Shown here piece after piece: positions 16,916-24,677 of a stretch of DNA of 64,000 nt. Numbering within the stretch: the first letter of the stretch is position 1; each line of letters begins with the position of its first letter. The stretch is from Lentzea nigeriaca (GTDB lineage: Bacteria > Actinomycetota > Actinomycetes > Mycobacteriales > Pseudonocardiaceae): contig NZ_JAFBCX010000002.1 in NCBI RefSeq assembly GCF_016907955.1, positions 1 to 64,000 of the forward strand. The letters are read 5' to 3'. The notes below the pieces were generated by a model, which had not been told where the DNA came from, ran no database searches, and saw only the letters and a list, made by a program, of their open reading frames with translations. Both the position numbers and the translations under genes were made by a program.

Positions 16916-18158
16916 GGAACCCTTCACCCACATGAGCCCCTCCCGCCTCACTTTCCGGTACGCGGGGAGCTTTCGTACTCTCAGACGGTACGTAGGGTCC
17001 CCGCGTGCCGGTTGGTGGCGCGGGGATGGTTGCTCGGCGTGAGCGGAGTGCCGGGAATGTGATCAGGAGAGCTGTCAGCAGCGCGGTCGCACCCGAGACG
17101 GCCGCGACGAACGACAGCCGGTCCTTCATCTCGAAGTCCGGCTGCGCTGGACGTTGGGCGGCGAGCGTCGGAGTCGGTTGCGCGGTCGACGGTTTCGCCG
17201 GCGGCAGCAGCGGATTCCGTTCCACCGGCGGAAGTTGCGCGGTGATCGCGCCCATCGGATCGACCATGCCGAACCCGGTCGTGGTGTCGCGGCCGGGTTC
17301 CGCCATGTCCTTCGCGGTCTTGATCAGCGCGTTCACGACGTCCTTGGCCGGCATCTCCGGGTGCTTCGCGCGGACCAACGCGGCCACCCCCGACACGATC
17401 GCCGACGCCGCGCTCGTACCGTCCATTTCGGCGTAACCGCTCGCGTAGACACTCTGCGGCGCGGCGGTGACGATGCCTTCCGCCGGCGCCGCGAGCACCG
17501 TGTCCGCGCCGACGTTGGACGACTTCCACGGCTTGCCCTCGCGGTTCGTGCCCGCGACCGCGATCACGCCACCGATGTTGGCGGGCGCGGAGACGTCCCT
17601 GCCGTCGTTGCCGGTGGCGGCGACGAGGACGACGTCCTTCTCGATCGCGTAGTTCACCGCCTTGACCAAGCTTGGTGTCATGGAGCTGGAGAAGCCCAGC
17701 GACATGTTGACGACCTTGGCGCCGTGGTCGGCCGCCCACCTGATGCTCTCCGCGACGACGTCGAGGGTGAACTGCTCCTTCTCGGCGCTCGCGATCGGGA
17801 GGATCCTGGCGCCGGGAGCGATGCCGAGCGCGCCGCCGTTCTTGCCGGTCGCGGCGATGATCGCGGCCATCCCGGTGCCGTGACCGTCGGTGTCGGTGGT
17901 GCCGTCGGTGCCCTTGGAGCTGCCGAAGCCCGTCCCGGGTAAGACGCGCCCCGCGAGGTCGGGGTGCTTGGCGTCGACACCGGAGTCGATCACCGCGACG
18001 ATCACGCCGTCACCGCGCGTCTGGTCCTGCGCGGAGTAGATGTCGAGGGCGTCGAGGTGCCACTCCTGTTCCTCGATCGTCTGCGCGGCGAGCAACAAGG
18101 GCAGCGCGACAACGAGCGCGGGGAGCAAGGGCACGTCCCGTACATCGTGTTTCCACAC
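16881..18158 (-). CDS. Mycosin-like subtilisin protease, membrane-anchored
   Basis: 425 residues. Signal segment (about 9-26), S8 catalytic triad Asp58 (VIDSGVD), His93 (DGHGTGMA) and Ser249 (GTSAAS), a Pro-rich linker, a membrane helix near 340-360 and a roughly 60-residue cytoplasmic tail. This is the topology of mycosins (MycP) of type VII secretion, but no esx or ecc gene is present in the window. GTG at 18158 gives the basic N-terminus of a signal peptide; GTG at 18134 is possible. Its 3' end overlaps the ABC gene by 35 bases. Confidence 0.88.
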   Translation of the reverse strand: MWKHDVRDVPLLPALVVALPLLLAAQTIEEQEWHLDALDIYSAQDQTRGDGVIVAVIDSGVDAKHPDLAGRVLPGTGFGSSKGTDGTTDTDGHGTGMAAIIAATGKNGGALGIAPGARILPIASAEKEQFTLDVVAESIRWAADHGAKVVNMSLGFSSSMTPSLVKAVNYAIEKDVVLVAATGNDGRDVSAPANIGGVIAVAGTNREGKPWKSSNVGADTVLAAPAEGIVTAAPQSVYASGYAEMDGTSAASAIVSGVAALVRAKHPEMPAKDVVNALIKTAKDMAEPGRDTTTGFGMVDPMGAITAQLPPVERNPLLPPAKPSTAQPTPTLAAQRPAQPDFEMKDRLSFVAAVSGATALLTALLITFPALRSRRATIPAPPTGTRGPYVPSESTKAPRVPESEAGGAHVGEGFLSARDTPPTPW

Positions 18159-18289
18159 TGCGGCGCAACGTGCCTGGGGTCACACGTTGAGTAAGGACAC
18201 TGTTAACAAGCCGTGAAAAGGGGCGTTTTGGACAACACCGGCGTTTGGATTCACGTTCAATTGGGTCATCCCCGCTGCGGAGGTGGCCA

Positions 18290-18799
18290 GTGGTCCGTGT
18301 CGAAGCAATGCTCGGCCTCGAGTGGGCAAGCGCGCTCGAGGCTCCCAACCCTGCCGAAATCGCCCTCACCCCTGCAGAGGCGCGCCGTTCGTGGGTGAAC
18401 CGCGCCGATGAGAACGAAGTGCTCACGATGTACCGCGCGGTGCGTGCCGTCGAGGACGCGCCCGCACCCTGGTGGCTGCGCGCGCTGGACCGCGGGCGGC
18501 TCCGCTCCCGTGCCGAAGGTCACGCGGTCGAGGACGCCGTGACGGAGTTGCTCTCGTCACGTCCCGGCTGGGTGTTCGTGCCCTGGGTCGACCTCGGCGA
18601 GGTCGGGTACTGGGAGTTCGTGCCGTCCGAAAGCGGTGTCTACGGACCTGCCACACCCACGACCGTGCAGTTCACGGACCGACACAAGGGCTTTGTCGAT
18701 CTCGTGCCCGCCCACCGCGGACCCGGTCACGCCCAGGCCATCGACTTCACGGTCGCCGACCTGCGTGCGCAAATCGAGGACATCGAGCTGATTGCCTAG
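18290..18799 (+). CDS. Hypothetical cytosolic protein
   Basis: 169 residues without signal or membrane segments; Trp- and acidic-rich (APWWLRALDRGRL, GWVFVPWVDLGEVGYWEFVPSE). GTG at 18290 is selected by an excellent GGAGG site 6 bases upstream; the longer frame from 18245 is rejected. It ends 11 bases before trmB and so is probably co-transcribed. Family not recognised. Confidence 0.75.
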   Translation: MVRVEAMLGLEWASALEAPNPAEIALTPAEARRSWVNRADENEVLTMYRAVRAVEDAPAPWWLRALDRGRLRSRAEGHAVEDAVTELLSSRPGWVFVPWVDLGEVGYWEFVPSESGVYGPATPTTVQFTDRHKGFVDLVPAHRGPGHAQAIDFTVADLRAQIEDIELIA

Positions 18800-18810
18800 A
18801 CTGTCCGGTC

Positions 18811-19512
18811 GTGACCAGGCCTGAGTTCCACCGTTCCATCGTCAGCTTCGTCCAGCGCGGCGAGCGCATGACCGTGGGACAGGAGCGTGCCTGGGAGACG
18901 TACTGGGAGAAGATGGGCAACGACGTGAAGTCGCTGCCGGAAGGCCCTGTCGACTTCACGTCGTGGTTCGGTCGTTCCGCGCCCGTGCTGCTGGAGATCG
19001 GTTCCGGCATGGGCGAGACGACCTCGCAGCTCGTGGCCGCGGCCCCCGAGCTGAACTACGTGGCCGTCGAGGTCTACAAGCCGGGCCTCGCCCAGTTGCT
19101 GCTGCGGGCCGAGCACCTCGGCGGGCTGGACAACCTGCGCGTGCTGCGCGGTGACGCCGTCGACCTGCTCACCGACCACGTCGCTCCCGCGTCGTTGCAC
19201 GGCGTGCGGATCTTCTTCCCGGACCCGTGGCCGAAGAAGAAGCACCACAAGCGCCGGCTCGTACAGCCGGAGTTCGTGGCGCTGCTCGCGTCCAGGCTGG
19301 AGCCGGGCGGTGTGCTGCACCTCGCGACGGACTGGGAGCACTACGCGGAGCAGATGCTCGAGGTGTGCTCCGGCGAGCGCCTGCTGACCAACATGTACGA
19401 CGGCTGGGCGCCCCGGCCGGACTGGCGGCCCGTCACGAAGTTCGAGCAGCGGGCCGTGAACGAGGGCCGCGTTTCCCACGATCTGATGTTCAAGCGGAAC
19501 GACCTCACCTGA
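18811..19512 (+). CDS. trmB: tRNA (guanine-N7-)-methyltransferase
   Basis: 233 residues. SAM-binding motif LLEIGSGMGE and the TrmB hallmark IFFPDPWPKKKHHKRRLV, plus the C-terminal DWEHYAEQMLE segment. It methylates G46 in the variable loop of tRNAs. GTG at 18811 is the first sensible start after the upstream gene. Length is normal. Confidence 0.95.
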   Translation: MTRPEFHRSIVSFVQRGERMTVGQERAWETYWEKMGNDVKSLPEGPVDFTSWFGRSAPVLLEIGSGMGETTSQLVAAAPELNYVAVEVYKPGLAQLLLRAEHLGGLDNLRVLRGDAVDLLTDHVAPASLHGVRIFFPDPWPKKKHHKRRLVQPEFVALLASRLEPGGVLHLATDWEHYAEQMLEVCSGERLLTNMYDGWAPRPDWRPVTKFEQRAVNEGRVSHDLMFKRNDLT

Positions 19513-19571
19513 TAGAGGTCTCAAGCTGGACGTTCGGCCACTACGGGTCTAACTGTCACCCCATCGGGTGG

Positions 19572-19588
19572 CGGGTGTTGATCACCCG
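19572..19588 (+). promoter_or_regulatory. Dyad directly upstream of the NOS-like gene
   Basis: CGGGTG-TTGAT-CACCCG: perfect 6-bp arms with a 5-base spacer, ending 2 bases before the ATG at 19591. It could be an operator or an mRNA hairpin at the ribosome binding site. No further evidence of the cognate regulator. Confidence 0.4.
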
Positions 19589-19590
19589 AA

Positions 19591-20751
19591 ATGCCCCGAG
19601 TGGCAGTGACGCGTGAAGCCGTTGCGGCCTTAGGTTTCCGCTCCGTGACCCCCGACGTCCTCCCCGTCGCGGAGGAGTTCGTCCGCATGTTCCACGCGGC
19701 GCACTCCGACGCAGGCTCGCTGTCCGCCCGCATCGCCCAGGTGCGCGCCGAGATCGCCGAGACCGGAACCTACCGCCACACCACGAACGAACTCGCGTAC
19801 GGCGCGCGGATCGCGCTGCGGGACTCCGGGTGGTGCACTTCAGGTGTTCCGTGGCGACGCCTGAAAGTCCGCGATCTGCGCGGCTACCGCAACGCCGCCG
19901 CTGTCGCCGGCGAATGCGTCGAACACCTGCGACTGGCGACGAACGGCGGTGAAATCCGGCCGCTGGTAACGGTTTTCGCGCCGGACGCACCCGGTTCGCC
20001 CGGCCCGGTGATCTGGAACGAACAGCTGATCCGGTACGCCGGGTACACCGACGGGATGGGGGACCGTCGCTACACCCAGTTCACGGAAACCATGCAGGGC
20101 ATGGGATGGCGGCCGCCGGCGCGACGCTCGCGCTTCGACCTTCTGCCGTTGGTGGTGGAGACGCAGCACGAAGGGCCACGGCTGTTCACGCTGCCGTCCG
20201 AGATCGTGCACGAAGTTCCTTTGGAGCACCCGACTCTGCCGTGGTTCGGCGAGATGGGCCTGCGCTGGCACGCGGTTCCGGTCATCTCGAACATGCGGCT
20301 GTCGATCGGTGGCGTGAACTACCCCGCCGCACCGTTCAACTCCTGGTTCGTGGGCGCCGAGATCGGCACCCGTTCACTGGCCGAGGAAGGCGCTTACGGC
20401 GTGGCACGCGAAGTCGCCGACGCGTTGGGTTTGGACACTTCGTCCGAACGCACGCTGTGGCGGGACTTCGCGACCGTTCACCTGAACGCCGCAGTGCTGC
20501 ACTCGTTCGACAAGGCGGCCGTCACGATCACCGACCACCACGCCGAAGCCCTGCACCGGCTCGCGTGGCTGCGTTCCCGCCAACGTCCTTCCGCGGCCAG
20601 GCCCGCGTTCCGCCTGGACCCGGCCGCCGCCGCTCGTGCCCGCACCGGTGCACCCGCACGGTTCACCGCCGCGTTGGACGAGACCCGCCCACAACCGACC
20701 AGCAGGCTGGCGGAACTGCTCCGCCAGCAACACTCCCTGACCAGCGCCTGA
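19591..20751 (+). CDS. Divergent nitric-oxide-synthase-like heme oxygenase
   Basis: 386 residues; collinear with bacterial NOS oxygenase domains (about 360). Shared segments: TYRHTTNELAYGAR, ATNGGEIRPLVTVFAP, IWNEQLIRYAGY, RFDLLPLVVE, VPVISNMRLSIGGVNYPAAPFN, WFVGAEIGTR and ITDHHAEA. The heme-ligand Cys82 and substrate-site Trp252 and Glu257 align with the conserved residues. But the heme loop, normally WRNxxRCxGR, reads LRDSGWCTSG, so the Trp six residues before the Cys is Leu76 and both flanking Arg are gone. The C-terminal pterin/dimer tail (WxW) is replaced by Ala/Arg-rich sequence. Like other bacterial NOS it has no reductase domain. It may make NO, or catalyse another heme-thiolate reaction on arginine or a related substrate. 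Confidence 0.82.
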   Translation: MPRVAVTREAVAALGFRSVTPDVLPVAEEFVRMFHAAHSDAGSLSARIAQVRAEIAETGTYRHTTNELAYGARIALRDSGWCTSGVPWRRLKVRDLRGYRNAAAVAGECVEHLRLATNGGEIRPLVTVFAPDAPGSPGPVIWNEQLIRYAGYTDGMGDRRYTQFTETMQGMGWRPPARRSRFDLLPLVVETQHEGPRLFTLPSEIVHEVPLEHPTLPWFGEMGLRWHAVPVISNMRLSIGGVNYPAAPFNSWFVGAEIGTRSLAEEGAYGVAREVADALGLDTSSERTLWRDFATVHLNAAVLHSFDKAAVTITDHHAEALHRLAWLRSRQRPSAARPAFRLDPAAAARARTGAPARFTAALDETRPQPTSRLAELLRQQHSLTSA

Positions 20752-20784
20752 CTTCCCCATCACACGCTGGCGTGCGGGTTTTCC

Positions 20785-20883
20785 CTAACGCTGGGAGTCG
20801 ATCATCACGCCCGACAGGGCCATGAGCGCAAGGACCAGCAGGCCGACCACAGCGGCGGCCCAAGTGAACACAACTGACAACAT
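20785..20883 (-). CDS. 32-residue single-helix membrane microprotein
   Basis: The reading frame MLSVVFTWAAAVVGLLVLAL continues for 12 more residues and ends in DSQR. It starts at an ATG (20883) preceded by GGAGGA at 5 bases, a strong ribosome binding site for such a small frame. One hydrophobic helix (about residues 4-27) and a short polar C-terminus. No known family. It lies opposite to the NOS-like gene, in the gap before the histidine kinase. Confidence 0.6.
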   Translation of the reverse strand: MLSVVFTWAAAVVGLLVLALMALSGVMIDSQR

Positions 20884-21043
20884 GGCGTCCTCCGTTTCCC
20901 CGACTTTCGCTCCTCCAGAGTCCGTGACCGAGGCGTGATCCGGCATCCGCCGGGAGGGTATTTCCGCAGGTCGCCCACTCAGCCTTCTAGCTGATGCCGG
21001 GTGAGCCTGCGGTCGGACGCGCGATCAGTCTCGCGGCTTTACC

Positions 21044-22216
21044 GTGTACGACGTGGAGAGCACGGATCTGAACTGGCGGTTGCTCGCCAAACGCCAGTGG
21101 CCGCTGGCGCTCTCGCTCACCGCGATCGTCCTGCTGGAAACCAATGCCATCACAACGAGTCCCGGCTGGTGGCAGGTACCGGGTGTCGGCGTGATCTGTG
21201 TGATCGCGGTGCTCGCGCCCCGCAGGCCGTTCGACGCGGCGCTGGCGCTGGCGTTCGCCATCGCTTGCACGGCCATCTACATGCGGCTTCTCGGCGTGGC
21301 CATCACGCCGCACTTCTTCTGGAGCGGCTCGAACATCTCGATGACGGGCGCGGCGATGGCGACCATCGCGATCCTCGTGCGGGAGTCCTCCCGCACTCGT
21401 GCGGTCGCGGGAACCTTGCTGGTGCTCGCCGCGATGGCGGCCGCGGAGGTTCTCGGCTGGCCGATCGTGGCACCGGTCGCGTACGGCGAGTGGAGCCCGG
21501 ACGACTTCAACTACACGACCGCCGCGGTCGTCCTGCTCATCATGGCGGTGGGTACCGGGCTGTATTTCCGGGCCCGTGACAACGAACGCTCGTCTCAGCT
21601 GGCGGCGTCCGTCGCGGCGGCCCAGAACGCGGAACGGATGGCGTTGGCGCGCGAACTGCATGACGTCGTGGCGCATTACGTGACGGCGATCGTCGTGCAC
21701 GCCCAGGCGGGTCAGCTGAGCCGGGACGCGGCGGAGCAGGTGCTGCCGACCATCGAGTCGTCCGGCCACGAGGCGCTGACCGCGATGCGGCGGTTGGTGG
21801 GAACGTTGCGCGACGGCGACTCCGCCGGTCCGGCCGCGTCTTCGTCCTTGGTGGACGACGTTCGCGCGCTGGCCGAGGAGTCGGGGCTGCCGGTGCGGCT
21901 GTCGTTCGACCTGCGGGACGCGGTGCCGCAGGAACTCGCGCGCTCGGTGCTGCGACTGGTGCAGGAATCCCTCACCAACACCCAGAAGCACGCCGCCGCG
22001 GTGTCGTCAGTCGATGTCGCACTGTCCTCAAGCGACGGTGAGCTGCGGCTGAGCGTTGCGGACGACGGGTTCGCTTCCGGCGTTCCCGTTGGTGGATCTG
22101 GAGGTTACGGGCTCGTGGGCATGCGCGAGCGCGTGGAACTGCTGGGTGGCACGTTCTCCGCAGGCCGACGCGAACCGACTGGGTGGACGGTTCGCGCCGA
22201 ACTGCCGCTTGCCTAA
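21044..22216 (+). CDS. NarL-type sensor histidine kinase without adjacent regulator
   Basis: 390 residues. Four or five membrane helices (about 17-180), HisKA_3 motif ALARELHDVVAHYV with phospho-acceptor His206, and an HATPase domain ending in GLVGMRERVELLGG. GTG at 21044, or GTG at 21053, starts it. No response regulator lies next to it on either strand, so its partner is elsewhere or shared. Its stop overlaps a small frame on the other strand. Confidence 0.9.
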   Translation: MYDVESTDLNWRLLAKRQWPLALSLTAIVLLETNAITTSPGWWQVPGVGVICVIAVLAPRRPFDAALALAFAIACTAIYMRLLGVAITPHFFWSGSNISMTGAAMATIAILVRESSRTRAVAGTLLVLAAMAAAEVLGWPIVAPVAYGEWSPDDFNYTTAAVVLLIMAVGTGLYFRARDNERSSQLAASVAAAQNAERMALARELHDVVAHYVTAIVVHAQAGQLSRDAAEQVLPTIESSGHEALTAMRRLVGTLRDGDSAGPAASSSLVDDVRALAEESGLPVRLSFDLRDAVPQELARSVLRLVQESLTNTQKHAAAVSSVDVALSSSDGELRLSVADDGFASGVPVGGSGGYGLVGMRERVELLGGTFSAGRREPTGWTVRAELPLA

Positions 22217-22299
22217 CGCTCGTCGCGAATGACGTCGAACTCCTGCGTCATCTCGACATCGCTGAACTGGTCGTCGTTCTGAGGGTCGATGTCGGCCAC
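22213..22299 (-). CDS. 28-residue acidic micropeptide
   Basis: A GTG start at 22299 is preceded by GGAGG at exactly 5 bases. The peptide (VADIDPQNDDQFSDVEM, then TQEFDVIRDER) has about ten Asp/Glu and no Cys. It lies downstream of a 13-bp perfect inverted repeat and of a basic micropeptide on the same strand. The strong ribosome binding site supports translation; function unknown. Confidence 0.5.
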   Translation of the reverse strand: MADIDPQNDDQFSDVEMTQEFDVIRDER

Positions 22300-22309
22300 T
22301 GATGCCTCC

Positions 22310-22347
22310 GCATGATCACGCCCGTACCCGTGCAGGCGTGATCATGC
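22310..22347. repeat. Perfect 13-bp inverted repeat
   Basis: GCATGATCACGCC (22310-22322) and GGCGTGATCATGC (22335-22347), 12-base spacer. It lies between the two micropeptide frames, directly ahead of the GGAGG of the acidic one, so it may be a terminator, an attenuator or an operator. A related palindrome, ACATGATCATGT, occurs at 22432-22443 over the start of the basic peptide. Confidence 0.7.
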
Positions 22348-22351
22348 CAAC

Positions 22352-22435
22352 TCAGCGGCGAGTCGGCGGCTTGGGGGTGGCGGGCTTGTGCGCGCGGCGG
22401 AAGTCTCCACTGGACGTGCTCGGCTTCTTCGACAT
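22352..22435 (-). CDS. 27-residue basic micropeptide
   Basis: ATG at 22435 (two more in-frame codons upstream give ATG ATC ATG from 22441). The peptide begins MSKKPSTSSGDFRRAHK and ends PKPPTRR; it carries eight Lys/Arg and many Pro. The ribosome binding site is poor, so translation is less certain than for the acidic peptide. It precedes the acidic frame on the same strand. Confidence 0.4.
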   Translation of the reverse strand: MSKKPSTSSGDFRRAHKPATPKPPTRR

Positions 22436-22480
22436 GATCATGTGACGTCGCCGGAGTCGCTCTGGTTGCCTCGGATGCAC

Positions 22481-22511
22481 GAAAGGCCCGCCGGGTAGTG
22501 CTCGACGGGCC
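22481..22511 (-). terminator. Intrinsic-terminator-like hairpin on the minus strand
   Basis: Reading the minus strand, GGCCCG (22511-22506) pairs with CGGGCC (22490-22485), extended by imperfect pairs, and TTTC follows (22484-22481). It would stop or attenuate leftward transcription before the micropeptides. What it would terminate is not clear, since no solid gene lies immediately upstream on that strand. Confidence 0.45.
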
Positions 22512-22608
22512 CCTCGGATGGGGAGAAGTCTGCATCGGGGCGGACCCTGGGGGTCGGCCCGCACCCGACGGCGGCAGGATTCCCAGGCTTTGCGGACCTA
22601 TGCACGTT

Positions 22609-22624
22609 TGTGATCGGCATCACA
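22609..22624 (+). promoter_or_regulatory. Perfect CRP/GlxR-type site TGTGA-N6-TCACA
   Basis: TGTGATCGGCATCACA is an exact match to the CRP-family consensus and fully palindromic in its arms. It ends 17 bases before the amidohydrolase ATG. So near to the start it more likely represses, unless the transcript begins downstream. The cognate actinobacterial cAMP receptor (GlxR/Cmr/EshA-type) is not in the window. Confidence 0.75.
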
Positions 22625-22641
22625 GTGGCAGGATTCCCCGC

Positions 22642-23946
22642 ATGTCACTGCGCCTGCACGCCCCGGTGGTCCTGCCCTGCGACTCGTCCTGCTCCGTGTT
22701 GCGCGACGCGGTCGTGGACGTGGTCGACGGCCGGATCACCTACGTGGGTGGTGCCGCCGAGGCTCCCGCATTCGACGGTGAGGTCAGGCGGCTCTCCGGA
22801 ATCCTGCTGCCCGGCCTGGTGAACACCCACGCGCACAGCCCGATGACGGTGCTGCGCGGCCTGGGCTCCGACCTGCCGCTGCTGCGGTGGCTGCAGGAGC
22901 ACATGTGGCCGAACGAGGCGCGGATGACCGCGGCCGACGTCGGCGCGGGCATGCTGCTGGGCGCCGTCGAGATGCTGCGGCACGGCGTCACCACCTCGGC
23001 GGAGATGTACTTCCACGGCCCTGAGCTGGTGTCCTCCGTACGGGCCGCCGGGTCGCGCGTCGTCTTCGGCTCGGCGATCCTCGACGTCCTGGGGATGTCG
23101 TGGCGGTCGATGACCGACGAGATCTCCGCCTGGATCGACGCGGACGGGCTGCTGTCCGCGGACGGACGGATCGAGCTCGCTTACGGGCCGCACTCCGCCT
23201 ACACGCTCTCGCCCTCGCAGCTGACCTCGATCGCACAGGAGGCGCGGGCCCGCGGTGCGCTGCTGATGGTGCACGTCGCCGAGTCGCCGTTCGAGGACGA
23301 GGCGCAGCGGGCGGAGTACGGGTCGGTGCCTGCGTTGCTGAAGGCGTCCGACGTGCTGGGCGGCCGGGTGCTGTCCGCGCACTCGGTTCATCTGTCCGAT
23401 GACGACATCGCCCTGTACGCGTCGTTCGGCGTCGGTGTGGCGCACTGCCCCGGCTCGAACGCCAAGCTGGCCTCCGGGATCGCGCGGGTGCCGGAGATGC
23501 TGGCAGCCGGTGTCTCGGTCGGGCTCGGGACGGACGGGCCCGCGTCGAACGACGACCTCGACCTGTTCGAGGAGGCACGGCTGGCCGGGATGTTCGCTCG
23601 GGTGTCCAAGATGGACGCGACGGTGCTTGGCGCGGCGCAGGCGTTGCTGATGGCGACCCGGGGTGGAGCCGCGGCGCTCGGGCGGGACGACATCGGCGCG
23701 TTGGAGGCCGGTCGCTGGGGCGACGTCGTGCACATCGACGCCGACGACCCGGCGTTCGCGACCGGGCTGGACGCGCCGGACTCGCAGCTGCTGGCGAACC
23801 TCGTGTGGGCGTCAGGGGCTCGCCGGGTCACCGACGTCTGGGTGGGCGGCGAGCACGTCGTGACCGGTGGGGAGGCCACGCGGGTCGACCGGCAGGAAGC
23901 CCAGGCAGGCGTGACGGCGGTGGCCAGGCGGCTGCGGACCACCTGA
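22642..23946 (+). CDS. Amidohydrolase, ATZ/TRZ or adenosine-type deaminase
   Basis: 434 residues. Metal site NTHAHSP (His63, His65), His211 (MVHVAES), His247 and Asp298 (GTDGPASND), with AHCPGSNAKLASG as in S-adenosylhomocysteine/methylthioadenosine deaminases and chlorohydrolases. It probably deaminates a nucleoside or heterocycle in purine or SAM salvage. ATG at 22642 gives MSLRLHAPVVLP; longer frames would swallow the CRP-like site. Its stop abuts the convergent SDR gene. Confidence 0.88.
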   Translation: MSLRLHAPVVLPCDSSCSVLRDAVVDVVDGRITYVGGAAEAPAFDGEVRRLSGILLPGLVNTHAHSPMTVLRGLGSDLPLLRWLQEHMWPNEARMTAADVGAGMLLGAVEMLRHGVTTSAEMYFHGPELVSSVRAAGSRVVFGSAILDVLGMSWRSMTDEISAWIDADGLLSADGRIELAYGPHSAYTLSPSQLTSIAQEARARGALLMVHVAESPFEDEAQRAEYGSVPALLKASDVLGGRVLSAHSVHLSDDDIALYASFGVGVAHCPGSNAKLASGIARVPEMLAAGVSVGLGTDGPASNDDLDLFEEARLAGMFARVSKMDATVLGAAQALLMATRGGAAALGRDDIGALEAGRWGDVVHIDADDPAFATGLDAPDSQLLANLVWASGARRVTDVWVGGEHVVTGGEATRVDRQEAQAGVTAVARRLRTT

Positions 23947-24627
23947 TCAACGCGGTCGCGGCCGCACCACGAGCTCGGTGATGTGCGCGTCGGGCGTCGC
24001 CAGCACGGCGGACGCCACGGCGCGCCCCACCGAGGCCGGCTCGAGGTACTGGGTGGCGTCGTACTCGCCGCCCTCCTGGCGCCGCACCTCGCGCTGCATC
24101 GGCGTGTCGGTCCGGCCGGGGAACACCGAGGTCACGCGCAACGACGGTTCGTCGGCGCGCAGGGCGTCCGCGTACGCGCGGAGAGCGAACTTCGAGGCCG
24201 CGTACACGCCCCAGCCGGGGTTGGCGCGCAGGCCGGCGCCCGAGTTGATCAGCACGACGTGGCCGGACGCGGCGCGGAGCTGGGGCAGCAGGAGGCGGGT
24301 CAGCTCGGCGACCGCCACGACGTTGAGGTCGAAGGTCTGGCGCCACACGTCGGCGGACGCCTCGCCCAGCGGGCCGAGCAGGGCGACTCCGGCACTGTGC
24401 ACCACCACGTCGAGGCGGGCGATGTGGGCCGTGTCGGCCGAGGCGAGGTTCGTGAGGTCGAACGGCCAGGCCTCGGCGCCGGGGAGTTCCGCCGCGAGCA
24501 GGGACAGGGCCGTTTCGTCGCGTCCACCTAGCAGGAGATCGTGCGTCGGGGCCAGACTTCGGGCGATGGCCGAGCCGATTCCGCTGGATGCCCCGGTGAC
24601 GAGGGCGACCGGTCGAGCTGCATCCAT
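23947..24627 (-). CDS. Short-chain dehydrogenase/reductase
   Basis: 226 residues. TGASSGIGSAIA nucleotide motif, HSAGVA, catalytic Ser of LINSGAG and YAASKFAL. ATG at 24627 (GGAG 6 bases upstream) is preferred to a frame from 24663. Divergent from the MFS gene with about 50 bases between starts. Substrate unknown. Confidence 0.9.
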   Translation of the reverse strand: MDAARPVALVTGASSGIGSAIARSLAPTHDLLLGGRDETALSLLAAELPGAEAWPFDLTNLASADTAHIARLDVVVHSAGVALLGPLGEASADVWRQTFDLNVVAVAELTRLLLPQLRAASGHVVLINSGAGLRANPGWGVYAASKFALRAYADALRADEPSLRVTSVFPGRTDTPMQREVRRQEGGEYDATQYLEPASVGRAVASAVLATPDAHITELVVRPRPR

Positions 24628-24677
24628 TGGTGACTCCGCTGGGGAGTTCACGTCGTCACGCATGGGGGAACCGTAAC

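Noticed and set aside
22440-22520. Possible tRNA suggested by compact GC-rich hairpins
   Set aside because: No T-loop GGTTCGAATCC-type motif, no anticodon arm geometry; the hairpin is better read as a terminator.
22438-22623. 61-codon minus-strand frame whose stop overlaps the ATG of the basic micropeptide
   Set aside because: It runs through a terminator-like hairpin and the CRP-type site and has no ribosome binding site; composition is not protein-like. The stop/start overlap is noted but insufficient.
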